Positions 36,079-47,434 of a stretch of 64,000 nt of DNA are shown in pieces. The position numbers were made by a program, and so were the translations under genes. The notes beneath the pieces were generated by a model. The model searched no databases. It was not told the origin of the DNA and saw only the letters and a program-made list of their open reading frames with translations. The DNA is taken from positions 8,968,501 to 9,032,500 of the forward strand of contig JAYKKI010000074.1 of assembly GCA_039881145.1 (NCBI GenBank), given 5' to 3'. The stretch's first letter is position 1. The number at the start of each line of letters is the position of its first letter. The DNA comes from Druceiella hillmani. Its lineage: Eukaryota > Arthropoda > Insecta > Lepidoptera > Hepialidae.

Positions 36079-38129
36079 AAAAGAGGTTTTTACGAAACAT
36101 TGAAAATGCCAATATCCTCTTCCGAGTCTGTGTAATTTTGTCTATGGTTATAAAATAAAATCAATAATATCTATTTTCAAATTTGTTTTCCTAAATGCAT
36201 TGAAATATTAAATTTCCGTTGACAGTAACATGTTCTCAAAAGTTGTCAAAAGCAAAAGTTTATTAGTTTCATCCTGTAAAAATATTTTTTTTAGCAATTC
36301 CCATCACATAAAGTGAATTCGTATACACATTCGCCTCCATAAATATTTCAGTAACTATTAGACCGCCGCATCCAATCAGATTTTGAACCAATAATTTTCG
36401 TATAATATTGGCTGGGACCCTGGTCTAACTGCATTCTTTGTTTAAGCTTTTAAGTTAATCGAACTCTAAGTTCTTCCACCTTTCAGAACGTATTTCATAA
36501 TTGCTTGATATTTTTTAAGTATATATTCATTCCTAAATGGTTTAACTTACTTTATTACTGTATTAAAATCTTAAAGTATTTTTGTTAGTAGAATTAACAA
36601 AAAATATCACAAAAATATATATCAAATACCTAAATGCTATTATATAGGTTATTTATCAAAATCATTTTACTGTTCCTTGTTTATGTGGCTAAATGAAAAA
36701 TTGTATTTTGCAATTTAATTAGAAAATTATGCTACTCGGTATGCTTAAGAAAAATTAATAGCGATGAATAATGAAGCAGTCATAACTTCCAATATTCCAA
36801 TATTGTGTAATGATTACATAACTAACGGATGAGGCACGGGATAGTTTTCATGCTATAGATACATAGACAAGTAATAGAAGTAGGTAGATCGTCAAGGTTA
36901 ATTATAGTCATTATACGATACACATACATCCAAACACAATACAAAACATGTATCGACCATAATACAAATATTTATACTGGTTCGGGGTTGAAGAACTTAA
37001 TTCGATAAATCACTTCGAGCGGACATATAAAATTCAGCGATATAAAATGAAACCAATTTAATTACGAAAAATTATCACCATAGCTATTAGTTAACTTTGC
37101 GAAATGTGCCTTCAAAAGCAACAATAATTTGATGAACAGAATATTATAGCAGCCCATGCTTAAGTTTAAATTAGTAAAAGAGCGATGAGGGTAACAACTA
37201 CATAGCTTGAAATATAACAAATCCTTATGAAAAGGCAATCTACTTATTTTTTAGTAACGTAATTGAAAAAAAAGATTGAAGAGTGCTACCACGAAGTAAT
37301 TTATTTTAAATATCTAATGTGCGCAGTGGCAAACCTAAGAATTTATCCCAAACTTTGAGAAGTATTTATTAAATTATCGCGTATGATGTGATGAGAATTT
37401 CAAATATGACAGTATTTACAAAAAAATATCTATTTGTAGCTCAGATTCCATTGATTACCAAAATCGAGAATAATTTAAAAAAATCATCTTCGCGTTTACG
37501 AATTTTTTCCAAATTATTAAAAATGGTAGATAGGCAGAAACAAATTATAAGGATAAAGTTGATGGACTAAATTATTTATGAAAATCGGAGGTGTCATATT
37601 ACTTTTAGTCAAGGAGTTTACGCATTATATTATGGGACTAACGTTAGAACTAGTAAAACATACTCCATTCACGAACGGAAATAATCGGCAGAAAAAGTAA
37701 ATAAACTATGGAAAATAAAATCTCCGAAATCGTTAAGATAGAAGCCAATTTCCGATATTTTTGTAAATATTGACAAAAATGCAAGAACTCTTTAATTGTG
37801 AGGTATCCCGCGCAAACGTTTCTAAACTTCTAAGATCTTGGTTTAAATTAAGAGATAGATTCAAAATAAACATAAGTCATATATTGAACATAAATACCAC
37901 AAAAGCTTGATAAAAATATAAATCTATTATAAATTTCTTTTTTATCTAATAACACAAATTTGTTTTATCCTTTAAAAGTCAGTTTTAACCTAATTGTTAC
38001 GTATATGTCAAACTCCTAAACAAGTTTAGTGTCATTCAATACATGTTTTCAAAATGTGTTTCGTTAAATTACTATCGATAGTATAAAATTTAATTACTAA
38101 TTAATATACGTCTATTGAAATATATGATT

Positions 38130-39110
38130 AGTTACTACCACATTAACCAGACTGCGAGCTAACAATCTTCGTGTAATAATGGTTCAGACTCTGGACTAAT
38201 CGCACTCTTAGTACATACTTTTACGTCTATCGAATTCTAAGACGTTTTGTAGCGTCGCTCAAATATTTATTGCTGGTTTTCTTTATTATTACTAATATTA
38301 TGGAATAAATGACACTTGCAGGTTATTTCTTACGATTTCCAAAACATTTTATATTTTTTACAAAACTACTTGCCCGTGCAATTTACCACGATTTGTTTGT
38401 AAATATTTTAACAAATTTATTTCTTATTGCTCTCAAAAGTCAAAGTATCCTTATATATATAGTTACAACATATAGGTTATTTATCAAAATTATTTTCAAC
38501 GTCTTGCATGGTTAAACGACAATTATGCTTTTTAATTTGAAAGTTACGCTATTTGACAGGAGTAACGATGAAGAAGCGATATGGTCATAAACTTTTTAAA
38601 ATAATATAAACTAAAGACAGTTGAAATAACATAAAATTTTTTAATAACAAATAATTGTATTCATGGTTTAGGTACGGGGAAATAACTTGAAGAGTTCGGT
38701 AGAGTTAACCGTACTATTACATCGTATATGTGCATCCAAATATAATACGAAAATATAAGTTGACAGTCGACACCCACTTCACTTCTGCTGAGACGTTAAT
38801 ACCTTGTCGATTGTATGTACTTAAAGAATTTAGGAGAATTTACTTTTCTACAGGCAAGAAAGATTTCAATTATGGAAAGATTTGAAGTATTTTTATTTTG
38901 TCGTAAATCACCTGAAATTCATAACAGCTTCACCAAATTCAGATGAGTTCCGAAATTTTTATTGAAATGAAAAATGAACATAACTGCAATTTTTGCCAAT
39001 CTGCAAAATAAGGAAATCCATTATTGTGAGGCGTCACTTGAAAAAGTTTCAAAACTGCGATATATTTGAGAGATTCAAGGCCCAGGTTCGATATAAGCAG
39101 TAATATGTTG
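38130..39110 (+). repeat. Composite block, partial copy (about 1.8 kb downstream of its sister)
   Basis: ACCAGACTGCGAGCTAACAA and CTTCGTGTAATAATGG match GACCGCGAAATAATGATCC and CTCGTGTAATAATAGCG at 46.3 kb and a weaker form at 36.37 kb. TATAGGTTATTTATCAAAAT at 38.47 kb recurs at 36.64 kb. GCATCCAAATATAATACG with AGTTGACAGTCGACACC at 38.73 kb recurs at 36.92, 40.47 and 47.11 kb. ATTGTGAGGCGTCAC at 39.03 kb parallels ATTGTGAGGTATCCC at 37.80 kb. The 36.3 and 38.1 kb pieces are therefore about 1.8 kb apart. A 68-codon frame at 38,309-38,515 has no support. Confidence 0.65.
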
Positions 39111-40229
39111 AAAACAAAGACAAGAAAGGATAGATGATGATGCGAATTTGACCTGTTTTGTTGCTTTCATTATACAATAACAAGTAGCTCTAATAAAAAA
39201 ATAGCCTATAGTAGTAATATAAAAAACAAATAGCCTTGAAGTCAATTTCAATTTAATTACTATGTCCCCTCTTAATTAAACTCATTAAATAAATTTAGTT
39301 CCAAAGTTTCGCTGTACTTATGAACATATTTGTATAATTGTTGAAATAAAAACATAGGTTAAGGAGCATTTACCTTCTTTTGAAAGTGATAATGGATCTT
39401 AAATCGGGATTTATCAATCATAGCTGCTCAGACTTGAAAGTATAGATAAGGTTAAAGAAAGTTATGAGAACATTATTATGAACTACTTCATATAAAGTAA
39501 GATACCTTGAAAGTGGGTGTGTGAAGCAAATTTGTTAACATAGGTTTTGAGTTTAAAGTGAAAATTAACTATTTACTAACATTTTATTTGCAAATATTTC
39601 CTTCATTTGTCATGTCCCCATAATGGGCCGAGAACAACCACGGTACTACATAACACCGATCGATCTTCGGCACTCCATTTTACTTCATCCCTCTATTCTA
39701 CTACCAGTATATTTCCCTTGGCCATATTCTTTATTGAAGATTTAAATCGAGTGTCTGTATAGAAATACAAAAAGGTCCTCTTTAGTCCATGGTCATACAT
39801 GAATCTACTTCTAATTGCGGAGTATTATTTTATTTGTAATCGGAACTTCTCTGCGTCGTTCTAGCAAATCTTCTTTTTACCTCAAGTCCGTAGAAGCTTT
39901 ATAAATATTATTTGGAAATATTTCTTGAAAGTAAAATTGTCTTCCAAAATAATTTTTCGTATTTTGATTTATCAGCACTTTTTCATCAATTCTGGAATAC
40001 AGATCATACATTTATGTTAATATTATTTACACAGAGATCTACTTCCGTTTAATATCATGAAGCATTCATTTAAAAAAAATTAAAGTTTATTACGTGATAT
40101 TGTGTAAATTTTCGGCCTATTTTAGCATACAAATTATGCATTTATTAAAAAAAATGGCAATGAGGCATCTTAATATAATTTACGTGGCTTTGTACTTTTG
40201 TGAAATAATGTTAAAAGTCAAGTATATGT
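39111..40229. other. Intergenic between repeat copies
   Basis: No gene recognised. A slightly GC-richer passage at 39,610-39,720 (CATAATGGGCCGAGAACAAC onward) has no readable frame. Confidence 0.45.
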
Positions 40230-40690
40230 GAGTTTTGTTCTATTAAGCTTACAATACAACTCATTCTAAGGGTGCATACTTAAAATAATAAATAAATGTT
40301 AAAAGACACGTTTATGAAAACTTCAACGTCCTCAATTATCTGCTTAACCAATTTTTCAATTATTAATGCGTTGGAATGAAAAATGCTGTATTTTGTGTAT
40401 TTTCTATGTAATCATTGCACAACGTAAAGCAAAATTGTTAGGAATAACTATATCCATTACACAGTACACATACAACCAAATATAATACGAAATATAATTT
40501 AACATGCAGCTCATCCCTGCATCCTGCTGAAAGAACTTTAAGAATCTAGAAGAATTTCTCATGATGTTAACATAGAGTAAGGCGCCTAACTGGCTCCGAT
40601 ATTATGTAAATTAAATAAATACAATTTTTCTATATTCTAAATATCTCCAATGTAATGATTTTTTTATTAAAATATTAATTGAATGCAACG
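40230..40690 (+). repeat. Composite block, partial copy
   Basis: ACATACAACCAAATATAATA with the following AACATGCAGCTCATCCC and CTGCTGAAAGAAC correspond to the 38.7 and 47.1 kb anchors. ATCTCCAATG and ATTAATTGAATGCAACG at 40.65-40.69 kb correspond to AATTGAACGCAACG at 52.69 kb and AACTGAACGCAACC at 53.08 kb. Confidence 0.6.
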
Positions 40691-40990
40691 TTTTTCAAGA
40701 CTGGCTACCATTCTTGATTCGCCGTGTTTTCCACTCTTACTGAAGTGGAAAGCATGGCAAGATGACGGCATAGCCTCAGAGAGATTGCTAAAATACAGCA
40801 CCGGTGGGAGCTCCGCATTAGAATCCTTCAATCCAGTAACAGTCAAGTACAGGGCACGCCGACTTCTTCTGGTCAAGGTGAGTTAAAGAATACCTTCTCA
40901 AACTACAGCACCGGCGGGAGCCCCGCGTCGAATCCTTCAATCTAGCAACAGACAAGTTCGGTGCCTTGACTACTGCCTGTTGTCCCGCAC
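40691..40990. other. GC-richer island with a 55-bp near-duplicate
   Basis: TACAGCACCGGTGGGAGCTC at 40,794 and TACAGCACCGGCGGGAGCCC at 40,906 begin two similar units of about 55 bases that both contain GAATCCTTCAATC. The block is open in several frames (plus strand 40,683-40,886; minus strand 40,667-40,876 and 40,818-41,069) and contains a good splice-donor-like GTCAAG|GTGAGT at 40,871-40,882. The plus frame reads KWKAWQDDGIASERLLKYST then a Ser/Gly-rich part. I recognise no family. It could be an orphan exon, part of a repeat or an old insertion at the edge of the composite block. Confidence 0.3.
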
Positions 40991-43859
40991 AACTTGTTTG
41001 AGAGAAGTTATTTTGGTTAAATTGTAACTTTAATGATATAGAGTAAACGATATTATATTTCTCCATCATATGAAATATATACTGTGAAATACATTTATAG
41101 AGTAAAGATAATATTGATTTTTGTAATTCCAGCTAAGGTTATAAATAACATAGTGAATTTTTTGTTTGTTCCGCTTTCACATATGGACTAATCATTCGAT
41201 CTATGTGGAATTTCACTCAATTTATTACCAGTTTAAACATCTTTGGGGATGAACTTAGTATACTTTCTAACCAGGTATAGAAACAATTGTACTTTTGTAA
41301 TTAAAAAATCACCTTATTGGTGTATTATCTACAATAGTAAGTATTTATCGAAATATTTAACGATTTTCAATGTCCAGGATTATTAGTTTTTGCAAAAATA
41401 TTTTTATAAATATTTTTAAAAATCTATTTCTTATTTCTGAAACCAAAACTTGTAAAAAAAAACACGACTAATGTACTAGAAAATGAAGAAATTTCCATAT
41501 CCACAACTTTAAAATGATAAAACGTCATATATCACGTAATAATCTGTAATGTAGATTAGAGTAATTAGAGTTATTCAAAACCTGTCAATAATGAGCATAT
41601 TTGCCTGTAAATACTACTTAAACTGTTGACGCATTATGCTAATTATTTACTCTATTATTCATATAATGTTTTGAACTTTCTCAACTCAAAAGTTTTTCAC
41701 GTTTGAAAATTCCGTTCGATGTCAAATTTTCTTAGGCACGTGTACAACTTATACGACTGTTAATTCATGCTAAAATATAACTTAAATATGAATTTTGTTT
41801 ATTTTTGATGCAAAGTAAAATGGGCAAGCGTCTTGGGCGGAATTTAGAATTTAATTAGTTACCAATTAATTAGCTCCAACCAGCTACACTATGTTATTGA
41901 TATATAAATCATAACGATAAGAGAGATTTTGAGTCTCTAAATACCTGATGTATGAATGATAACAAAATATATAAACCAAAAAAATTAAAATGCTTCAAAG
42001 CCATTATATTATATAACGCCATTATTTGAAATTTCCTTAAACTTTAATAAATTAATGAGATCTTTTTACCAACAAAAAAACATTTTTAAGTTTTAATAAA
42101 AAGTTTTTAGTAATATTCGTAATTACTAATAATGTTACTAATATGAGAATTCTTTAATTCAAAAATTAGAAAAACTGCGAAACTTAATTCATTTATAAAT
42201 AAACTTATAACAAGTTCAATTGTAAATTTGATTGATAAACTTGACAGCAGAATGTCATGAAAATATTAATGTAAAATTATTCGTTTAGGGTATTTTTATT
42301 GATTCAAATTACGAAACAAATGGCGTCTACGTATTTAAACATTCAATCTAATGAAAACGAATTAGTTCGATAAATGAATAATTCGATTTTTTGTTACTTT
42401 TTTGCCGTTTTTAATTCTAAGTTACTGCCAAGTCGTTTTTAAATGATAGGCATTTTGTTGAACAGTTTATAATTTACTGATATGCTGTGTTGAAGACGAC
42501 ATATTTATATTGGAATAATTTTTAGGAAAGTTTATTAAACAAAATTAGTGCAAATTGAAATAACTCATCTAATAAATAAAAAAAGGAAACGAAAGGTATT
42601 TGTGTTAATTTCTTTGAAAACTATAATTTGCGATACATATGGCAGATCCGTTCATTATGATAGTGGTATTTTTCAGTCGACAATAAAATTAAGTTTCGAA
42701 AAATAATTTGTTTGGCAGATTACACTAGATGTTACGATATAAAATATAAGGTGTGTTTAAAGCAAAAAAAACCCTGGATAAATGATTATGAGGATAGGTT
42801 ACACTTAAAAAAACAAACATTTAGAAGGAAAAAATTAACATCTATTTGGATGGAAAGAATAAAGAACAAAAACGCAGAAAATCTAGAGTTTAGGAGTGAT
42901 GGGAATTGTTTAGATGGTTTTTAAATACATTTATCGAGGAAAATGTCAGGATCAGGTTGATTCCAAAGTTTTGCTGTTTAGTAAGATGTAGATGTATGCC
43001 TGAGAATAAGCAGGGTAAGTAGACTTTCATAGAGTTACTCAAGGCTGTTAGCAGATAAGTCTTTAAAGCCTGCTAATGAGATAATTCGTATTCTGAGTAT
43101 TTTTAAATATATTGAAGACAAGTGTAAATATATCCAGTTTTCATTGATACTAAAAAAAGTGGAAGGATGGTGATTTGAATATTATTCAATTCTAACCGGG
43201 GACCATCAGCTACTTTATCAAGTGCGGTTGAAGTGTTGTCAGCATATCCAGTATTTATATTTAGATCAGGTAAATGATCTGGGGTAACTAAATGTTCATA
43301 AAAACAGATAGTATCACGCTCGTATTTTATTATTATTACCTTTTATATTAAATGAATACAAACATTTTTACTCGGATGTATTTTAAATTTTATTTACTTG
43401 TTTTATATTATTTCTTGCTTCCTTGGGATAACGGCATTACTTCGTGGGGTAACAGTAGTAACTGTGATTTAGTTGGAATGTGTACATAACAAACAATTCT
43501 GACCCACATGAAATCTCAGTTATATGCAAATCATAAAGATATTTTTGTTATATTTTTACTTACATCTAACGTTATATCGTCACTTTTATTTGCCTCGTTT
43601 CATATTATAGATATTGTTCTATTTTACTACCTTTACTCGTACGTATGTACATATTACATATAGTTGTCTAAACGTAATAAAGGCGCCCCATGTCTACTCT
43701 GCTGATGTACAGCTCTCCGAGGATGACTACTATAAAAATTCTTGACCTTATTTCACATTATCGACCAATCACAAGGCCGATTGGTCAAGGATGTGGCAAA
43801 ATTTGTGACAGTCGTTTTGTAATATTCCAGTGACACTTTATAAGCCTGTTTTTTTCATT

Positions 43860-44195
43860 AGTTTTGTTCCAGTAGTTTTGAAAATAAAGGGGGTGTCCAC
43901 TATTTTCGCTTGTCTTTTAGATTATCGTTATAAATATTCAATCTAAAATTATGAAAACAAGTTCTATGTTTTTCTTATGACAAACACTTTAGAATAGGGT
44001 ATCGTGCATATGATATATAAAATTAAAAATAATATTTTAATGCTTTATTTAATCCTTCTCTTTTCTTTATCCACAATTTTAAAAACTTAATGTCGTTAAT
44101 GTCGCATAATTTATAAGAAAATCGGCAGTGGGAGGCGGACTGACAGGCAGATACGTAAGATCTTGTAACGGTTCCGTTTTTCGGTTTTAGTAAGG
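43860..44195 (+). repeat. Lepidoptera-type dispersed repeat, decayed copy
   Basis: GAAAATAAAGGGGGTGTCC, GCAGTGGGAGGCGGACTGAC then AGGCAGATACGTAAGATC, and CGGTTCCGTTTTTCGG near the right end give the family's usual order. It lies inside composite block copy 2. Confidence 0.65.
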
Positions 44196-44703
44196 GAATA
44201 TTAAAAATTAATTAAAAATGTCAAAATTACGAATAAATTATTTATGGCATTGGCCAAATAATTCTAAACATAAATTTATTTTATTAACATACAAGAAAAA
44301 TGTTTTTTATTTTTTTCATGTTTTATTTATTAGTTTATTCTCTTCAATGCACAAATAGATAAGACGAAGTTATTCATACATGAGAAATCCTTTTCAGCCA
44401 ATTCAAGCAAGACGTAAAGAAATATCTTTTTTATTTTACTAGACTGCAACAGATTGTGAGTACATTTATAAAAGAAAAATGGTTGAAATATTAACAAAAT
44501 AAATTTATAAACAAACAAGAAATATTAAGTAACAGGTAATTAATAAAATTATAAAATATAAAAAGAATCGATATAAAATACAGATATATACATAAACGGA
44601 CATGTATTCTATATATTAACAAGAACGAAGGACAAGGGCACGAATTAGGAGGAAAAATCAGGGGCGGGACGATGTAGAGTTAAAAATAGAAGATATGAAA
44701 GCA

Positions 44704-44880
44704 TTTTTTTTTACATGTTACTTAAATGCTTGAATTGATGGCACATTATGAATATCAAGCTTTAAATTATTCCACAGTTTGGTAGCATGAACATGGAACG
44801 GATAATCACAGCAGGAGGTATCCTGTTTCAAGATAACTGAAGTAAGGAGGTGTTTCATAGCAAATTGTTAGGGCACACTT
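44704..44880 (-). pseudogene. LINE reverse-transcriptase C-terminal remnant
   Basis: On the minus strand the sequence reads DYPFHVHATKLWNNLKLD, then NVPSIQAFK, a stop, and HVKK. This matches the conserved tail of many LINE ORF2 proteins, where a basic and aromatic stretch is followed by ATxLWNxLP, a spacer, PS, and AFKxxLKK. About 20 further residues upstream (44,823-44,880, including ETPPYFSYLE) may belong to it. In life this region follows the reverse transcriptase domain that copies element RNA at a nicked target. Only the tail remains, as expected of a 5'-truncated LINE copy, but the family cannot be named and no poly-A tail or target duplication was located. Confidence 0.5.
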
Positions 44881-47434
44881 CAATAAATTATCAAATTATT
44901 AAGATGTTATATCAAGTTATTACGATGTGGAGTTGAATGACACGCAGTTTCAATAATGATAAAAAAATCATGAATGCATACTTTCATACAGGACACTCAA
45001 AGCATAAATTTTGACTTCACTTGATTGAATTTATTATGTTTTTTTTTAATAAAAAATCTTCATTATATATACAAACAAAATTTCTATGCAATCGATTCAT
45101 TAATTTTGTAGTCACCCCATGGAATAAAAATGGTTTATACACAAAACCACGTGCTATCCGTCTACACCGCCTCGGAAATAAAATATGATAAACTTTAATT
45201 TTGGGAACTCAACTCAGGAACAAATACCATGGAACATTCAGTATATAACTATTTCATTCACTTTAATGTAGACCTGGTGTGAGGTTTTTAGGGAATTATA
45301 ATCGTGTAGAAGATAAAAATAATTATCTGTTAAATTATTGGAGAATCTGATATCTGATTACGTCTACGCCCATCAAGTACTACTTAAGCCATTTTATATT
45401 CAATATGCCCATCTCTTTAATGTTCATTTCTGTCCTGTCCAATTGCACGAGACCCATCGGTGCCGAACTTGACTATCTGAGAGAAATTATTACAATTTCT
45501 GTTCACAGTCTGCTTCCGGAGTAATGTGTGATGTTTCCAAAAATATTTAATATTAATTAAATGACATATCATATCGTTTTGAATACTTTTCTAATTTGTT
45601 TTAAAATCTGATAGAGAAGCTTAAATTCACTGCTTAAAATAATTTTTCCCCGAGTCACAAAAACATTTCCTTATGTTCGTTTCTCAAAATTATATTGCAT
45701 GAATCAAAGTTTTAAATCTCAAAAGTAATTTCAAAATTAATCTAGGCTTCTAATTATAACGCAATACGCTAAAAAAATTCAAGCAAACATTTTAAATACC
45801 TGAATATTATATAGACGTTATCATTTAAAAAAAAAAAAATTTTGGTGAATTTTTTCACTATACTAGATGATAATTTTGACGCATACCAATTGGCATTGGC
45901 ATTTTCATTTACACGCTTTATTAGTGAGTTACGGAGACCTAAAGCCTCAGTGACTGAAGTTATTATACAATTTCATATTCACTTATAAAATTATTCCTGT
46001 AATGAATTACGAACGTCTTATAACTTTCTTTACCTGTAATACTTTTTCACTAACTTTTCTGTAACTGTAATTTATATATGTTCATAAAATAGAGTTGTCA
46101 ATTTTAATTCTGAAAAACACTTTTTGAAATACGTTTAAATATGAAACAAATTGATATTAGCGTTTGCTGATAAGTTCCTGTAAACTAAATAGTTTTAACT
46201 GTTAGTTTAACCCTGTAAGAAATAGTATTGCTTAAATATTTTCTACCATGTAAAAGTAAATTCCTATACATATCCGTCTCTTCAAATATTAGAGTAGATA
46301 CCACCTTACCACATTTAATCTGACCGCGAAATAATGATCCTCGTGTAATAATAGCGGAGATATTGAGTTAATCGCACTCTTGGTAAAAGCTTTTACGTCA
46401 ATCAAACTGTAAGACGTTTTGTAGCTTCGTTTAGATATATAATACTGGATTTGTCCTTATTATTAATATATTAAAATTATCTAATACTAATGTGTGAATA
46501 ACACTTATAATTCGTTTCACACTAATTATAAATCATTTTCAAAACACTAAATAATTTTGAACAAAAGTGCTTAGTCGTGGAGGTTATATAACGATTGTTG
46601 TTGCCCAGTTTTATATCGGTTTATGATTTTTTTGAATAATTTAATTCATATTGCATTAAAATGTCAAAGTATTCTTGTTGGTAGAATAAACGAAACATAT
46701 CACGAAAACCAAAACCAAAAAATATCTATTGGTATTATATATGCATTATTTACCATGATTATTTTTGTAAAATTATGACCTGTTAATAGTTTACGTAGCG
46801 TAGCTTTATCTTTCTTAAATTTTATGTGTTGTTATTAAAAGTTTACGTATCTGAACAACAAATCCAATAATGCTTCTTAATGAAAAAAATATTTTATTTA
46901 ATACGCTTAAGTAAAATGGTATGACATGAATAAACAGTGTAACGTTTTCCAATTTATAAACTAAAGTCGCCCGAAATAACATTCAATTTCACACAATGTT
47001 TGTACAACAAACGAACAAGGTACAATATTATTTTTATAATGTATATATGGATACGAGTAACATAAAGAGCTAGGTCGTTAGGGTTAACGGTAGACTTTAC
47101 ACAGTATACATACACCTAAACATGATAAAAAGTATAAGTCGACAGTCGGTACGTCGCTCACCTCCGCTATGACGCTAATAGCTTATCGATTAAAAATACT
47201 TCAAGAAAATAGCGGAATTTTTTCACATCGGCGCGGCGCACAACGATTAACTATTTCGACGTTACATATATACTAATGTATACTCGCCAGCAGATGAAAG
47301 CATAGAATTTTTTCTATTTCCTAAAAATTTTCAATGTTAACGAATTGCTTGCATTCGTCATATAATTGAATGTATTTCTTTTACTTTACTTAATTATGTA
47401 ATTACGCAAGTATATAGTTTGCCTTACAGATATA

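Larger units (their letters stand above)
30450..37030 (+). repeat. Composite noncoding block, copy 1
   Basis: This 6.6-kb stretch aligns in order with 41,455-47,220, about 10-11 kb downstream, and its last third also with 50,860-53,100. Matching anchors (copy 1 / copy 2) include GACTAATATACTG at 30.46 / GACTAATGTACTAG at 41.47; AATGATCATATTTCCCT 30.59 / AATGAGCATATTTGCCT 41.59; ATAAATGAATAATTTGAT 31.38 / ATAAATGAATAATTCGAT 42.37; AACGTAATAAAGGCG 32.62 / 43.67; CACGCAGTTT 34.60 / 44.94; CGTCTACACC at 34.79 / 45.16; CATCTCTTTAATGTTC-like strings at 35.02 / 45.41. No long open frame is shared, so the block is noncoding or too old to read. Copy 1 holds the palindromic element at 35,830, absent from copy 2. 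Confidence 0.75.
41455..47220 (+). repeat. Composite noncoding block, copy 2
   Basis: Collinear with 30,450-37,030. Relative to copy 1 it lacks the palindromic element, carries a Lepidoptera-type repeat at 43,860-44,195 and a LINE remnant at 44,704-44,880. The offset between the copies rises from 10.05 kb at 34.34 kb to 10.36 kb at 34.60 kb, the amount expected from the LINE insertion. Near its right end are CAGTATACATACACCTAAAC and AAGTCGACAGTCGGTACG, anchors shared with 36.9, 38.7 and 40.5 kb. A Lys-rich 70-codon frame at 42,712-42,924 is not conserved in copy 1. Confidence 0.75.

Noticed and set aside
42712..42924. Lys-rich 70-codon plus-strand frame
   Set aside because: Not kept in the homologous part of composite copy 1, so not under coding constraint.
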